Assembly (NCBI RefSeq): GCF_001907235.1 | Contig: NZ_MQVS01000004.1 | Coordinates: 124,001 to 188,000 of the forward strand | Origin: Buchananella hordeovulneris | Lineage (GTDB): Bacteria > Actinomycetota > Actinomycetes > Actinomycetales > Actinomycetaceae | Reading direction: 5' to 3' | Length of the DNA stretch: 64,000 nucleotides | Part shown: positions 63,452-64,000 of the stretch, piece after piece | Numbering within the stretch: position 1 is the first letter of the stretch | How the letters are laid out: every line of letters starts with the position of its first letter | Translations under genes and position numbers: made by a program | Notes under the pieces: generated by a model | Seen by the model: the letters and a program-made list of their open reading frames with translations, nothing else | What the model was told of the DNA's origin: nothing | The model's database searches: none

Positions 63452-64000
63452 ATGCTTGATCTGACCAACAGCCTAGTGGTGGGGGTGGCGTCCAGCGCCC
63501 TATTCGATCTGACCGAGTCGGATGCGGTCTTTCGCGAGCAGGGAGAGCAGGCGTACCGCGAGTACCAGGCCGCGCACCTGCACGCCCCCCTGCAGCCCGG
63601 GGTGGCTTTCCCCTTCCTGCGGCGCTTGTTGGCCCTGAACAGTTTGTCGGCCACCACGCCGCTGGTGGAGGTGATCGTGCTGTCCCGCAACGACCCCGAG
63701 ACCGGCCTGCGGGTGATGGAGTCGATCAAGCACCACGGCCTGCCCATCACCCGGGCAGTGTTTACACAGGGCCGCAGCCCCTACCCCTTTATGGCGGCCT
63801 TCGACATGTCGCTATTTTTGTCGGCTAACCCGGACGACGTGCGGGAGGCCACCCGGCTGGGATTCGCCGCCGGCCAGGTGGTGGGCCCCAGCAGGCAAGA
63901 TCCGGGCGGCGAGGAGCTGCTGGTGGCTTTTGACTTCGACGGGGTGCTGGCTGACGACGCCTCGGAACGCATCAACCAACGCGAGGGACTGCAAGCGTTC
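63452..64000 (+). CDS. Cytosolic 5'-nucleotidase, N-terminal part (cut by the window end)
   Basis: The first 183 codons, open to the last base of the window. The sequence matches the bacterial relatives of cytosolic 5'-nucleotidase 1 (PF06189): VGVASSALFDLTESD, VIVLSRNDPETGLRVMESI, ITRAVFTQGRSPYPF and the HAD-type nucleophile motif AFDFDGVLADDAS near residue 170. It dephosphorylates nucleoside monophosphates. ATG 63452 follows GGGAGGG; a TAGCCT hexamer at 63424-63429 could be the -10 box, giving a leader of about 15 bases. It appears to be a separate transcription unit. Confidence 0.88.
   Translation, partial: MLDLTNSLVVGVASSALFDLTESDAVFREQGEQAYREYQAAHLHAPLQPGVAFPFLRRLLALNSLSATTPLVEVIVLSRNDPETGLRVMESIKHHGLPITRAVFTQGRSPYPFMAAFDMSLFLSANPDDVREATRLGFAAGQVVGPSRQDPGGEELLVAFDFDGVLADDASERINQREGLQAF

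Overview
The window looks like a chromosomal segment of a high-GC Gram-positive actinobacterium. Supporting signs are a monomeric isocitrate dehydrogenase, FdxA-type ferredoxin beside dapC, an ECF sigma/RskA pair beside a DipZ-like protein, an LPXTG surface protein with actinobacterial anchor repeats, a DtxR-type iron box and many probably leaderless genes. The family mix (sialic acid use, a serpin, WXG-like secreted proteins) fits a host-associated member of the Actinomycetaceae, but species cannot be fixed from sequence alone.

Layout. 1-5.7 kb: start of dapC, fdxA, a stand-alone acetyltransferase N-terminal domain, a VanW-type wall protein, the translational GTPase TypA and a PH-domain protein. 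5.7-11.8 kb: a complete oligopeptide/dipeptide ABC importer (two permeases, a fused double ATPase, a lipoprotein receptor). 12-14.3 kb: isocitrate dehydrogenase. 14.3-17.5 kb: a tightly coupled four-gene cassette (YbaB-like, small WXG-like, large WXG-like putative effector, esterase). 17.5-21.7 kb: PadR-ABC-FtsX operon with a two-palindrome operator. 21.7-28.6 kb: acetyltransferase, a serpin/Imm51/unknown cluster, a 26-bp tandem repeat, DUF808 protein, hydrolase, HhH-GPD glycosylase and an MFS transporter. 28.7-37.8 kb: a full sialic-acid locus (nanE, nanK, nanA, four-subunit Opp-type importer, divergent GntR regulator) with matching candidate operators.

37.9-48.7 kb: a winged-helix protein, then a long minus-strand block: a persulfide-type operon (CoA-disulfide reductase-rhodanese, CstR-like sensor, 52-aa Cys-rich protein) with a palindromic operator; ECF sigma, RskA-like anti-sigma and a Pr6Pr-type membrane protein beside a DipZ-like redox protein; a two-component system; two envelope lipoproteins, one OmpA-like with internal repeats. 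48.7-56 kb: PH-domain protein, large GT-C-like membrane protein, Zur/Fur-box-associated LPXTG surface protein, an unknown Cys-tailed protein, a DedA-like protein and a heme oxygenase under a DtxR-type box. 56-64 kb: a proline-rich membrane protein preceded by a short upstream ORF, an atypical ROK regulator divergent from a sugar ABC importer plus a DUF4091 (GH123-like) enzyme, and the start of a 5'-nucleotidase.

Taken together the genes describe an organism that takes up host peptides, sialic acid, another glycan-derived sugar and possibly heme iron, with several metal-, sulfur- and envelope-stress-responsive switches. Genes are packed with frequent ATGA/GTGA overlaps. No tRNA, rRNA, CRISPR array, integrase or transposase was recognised.
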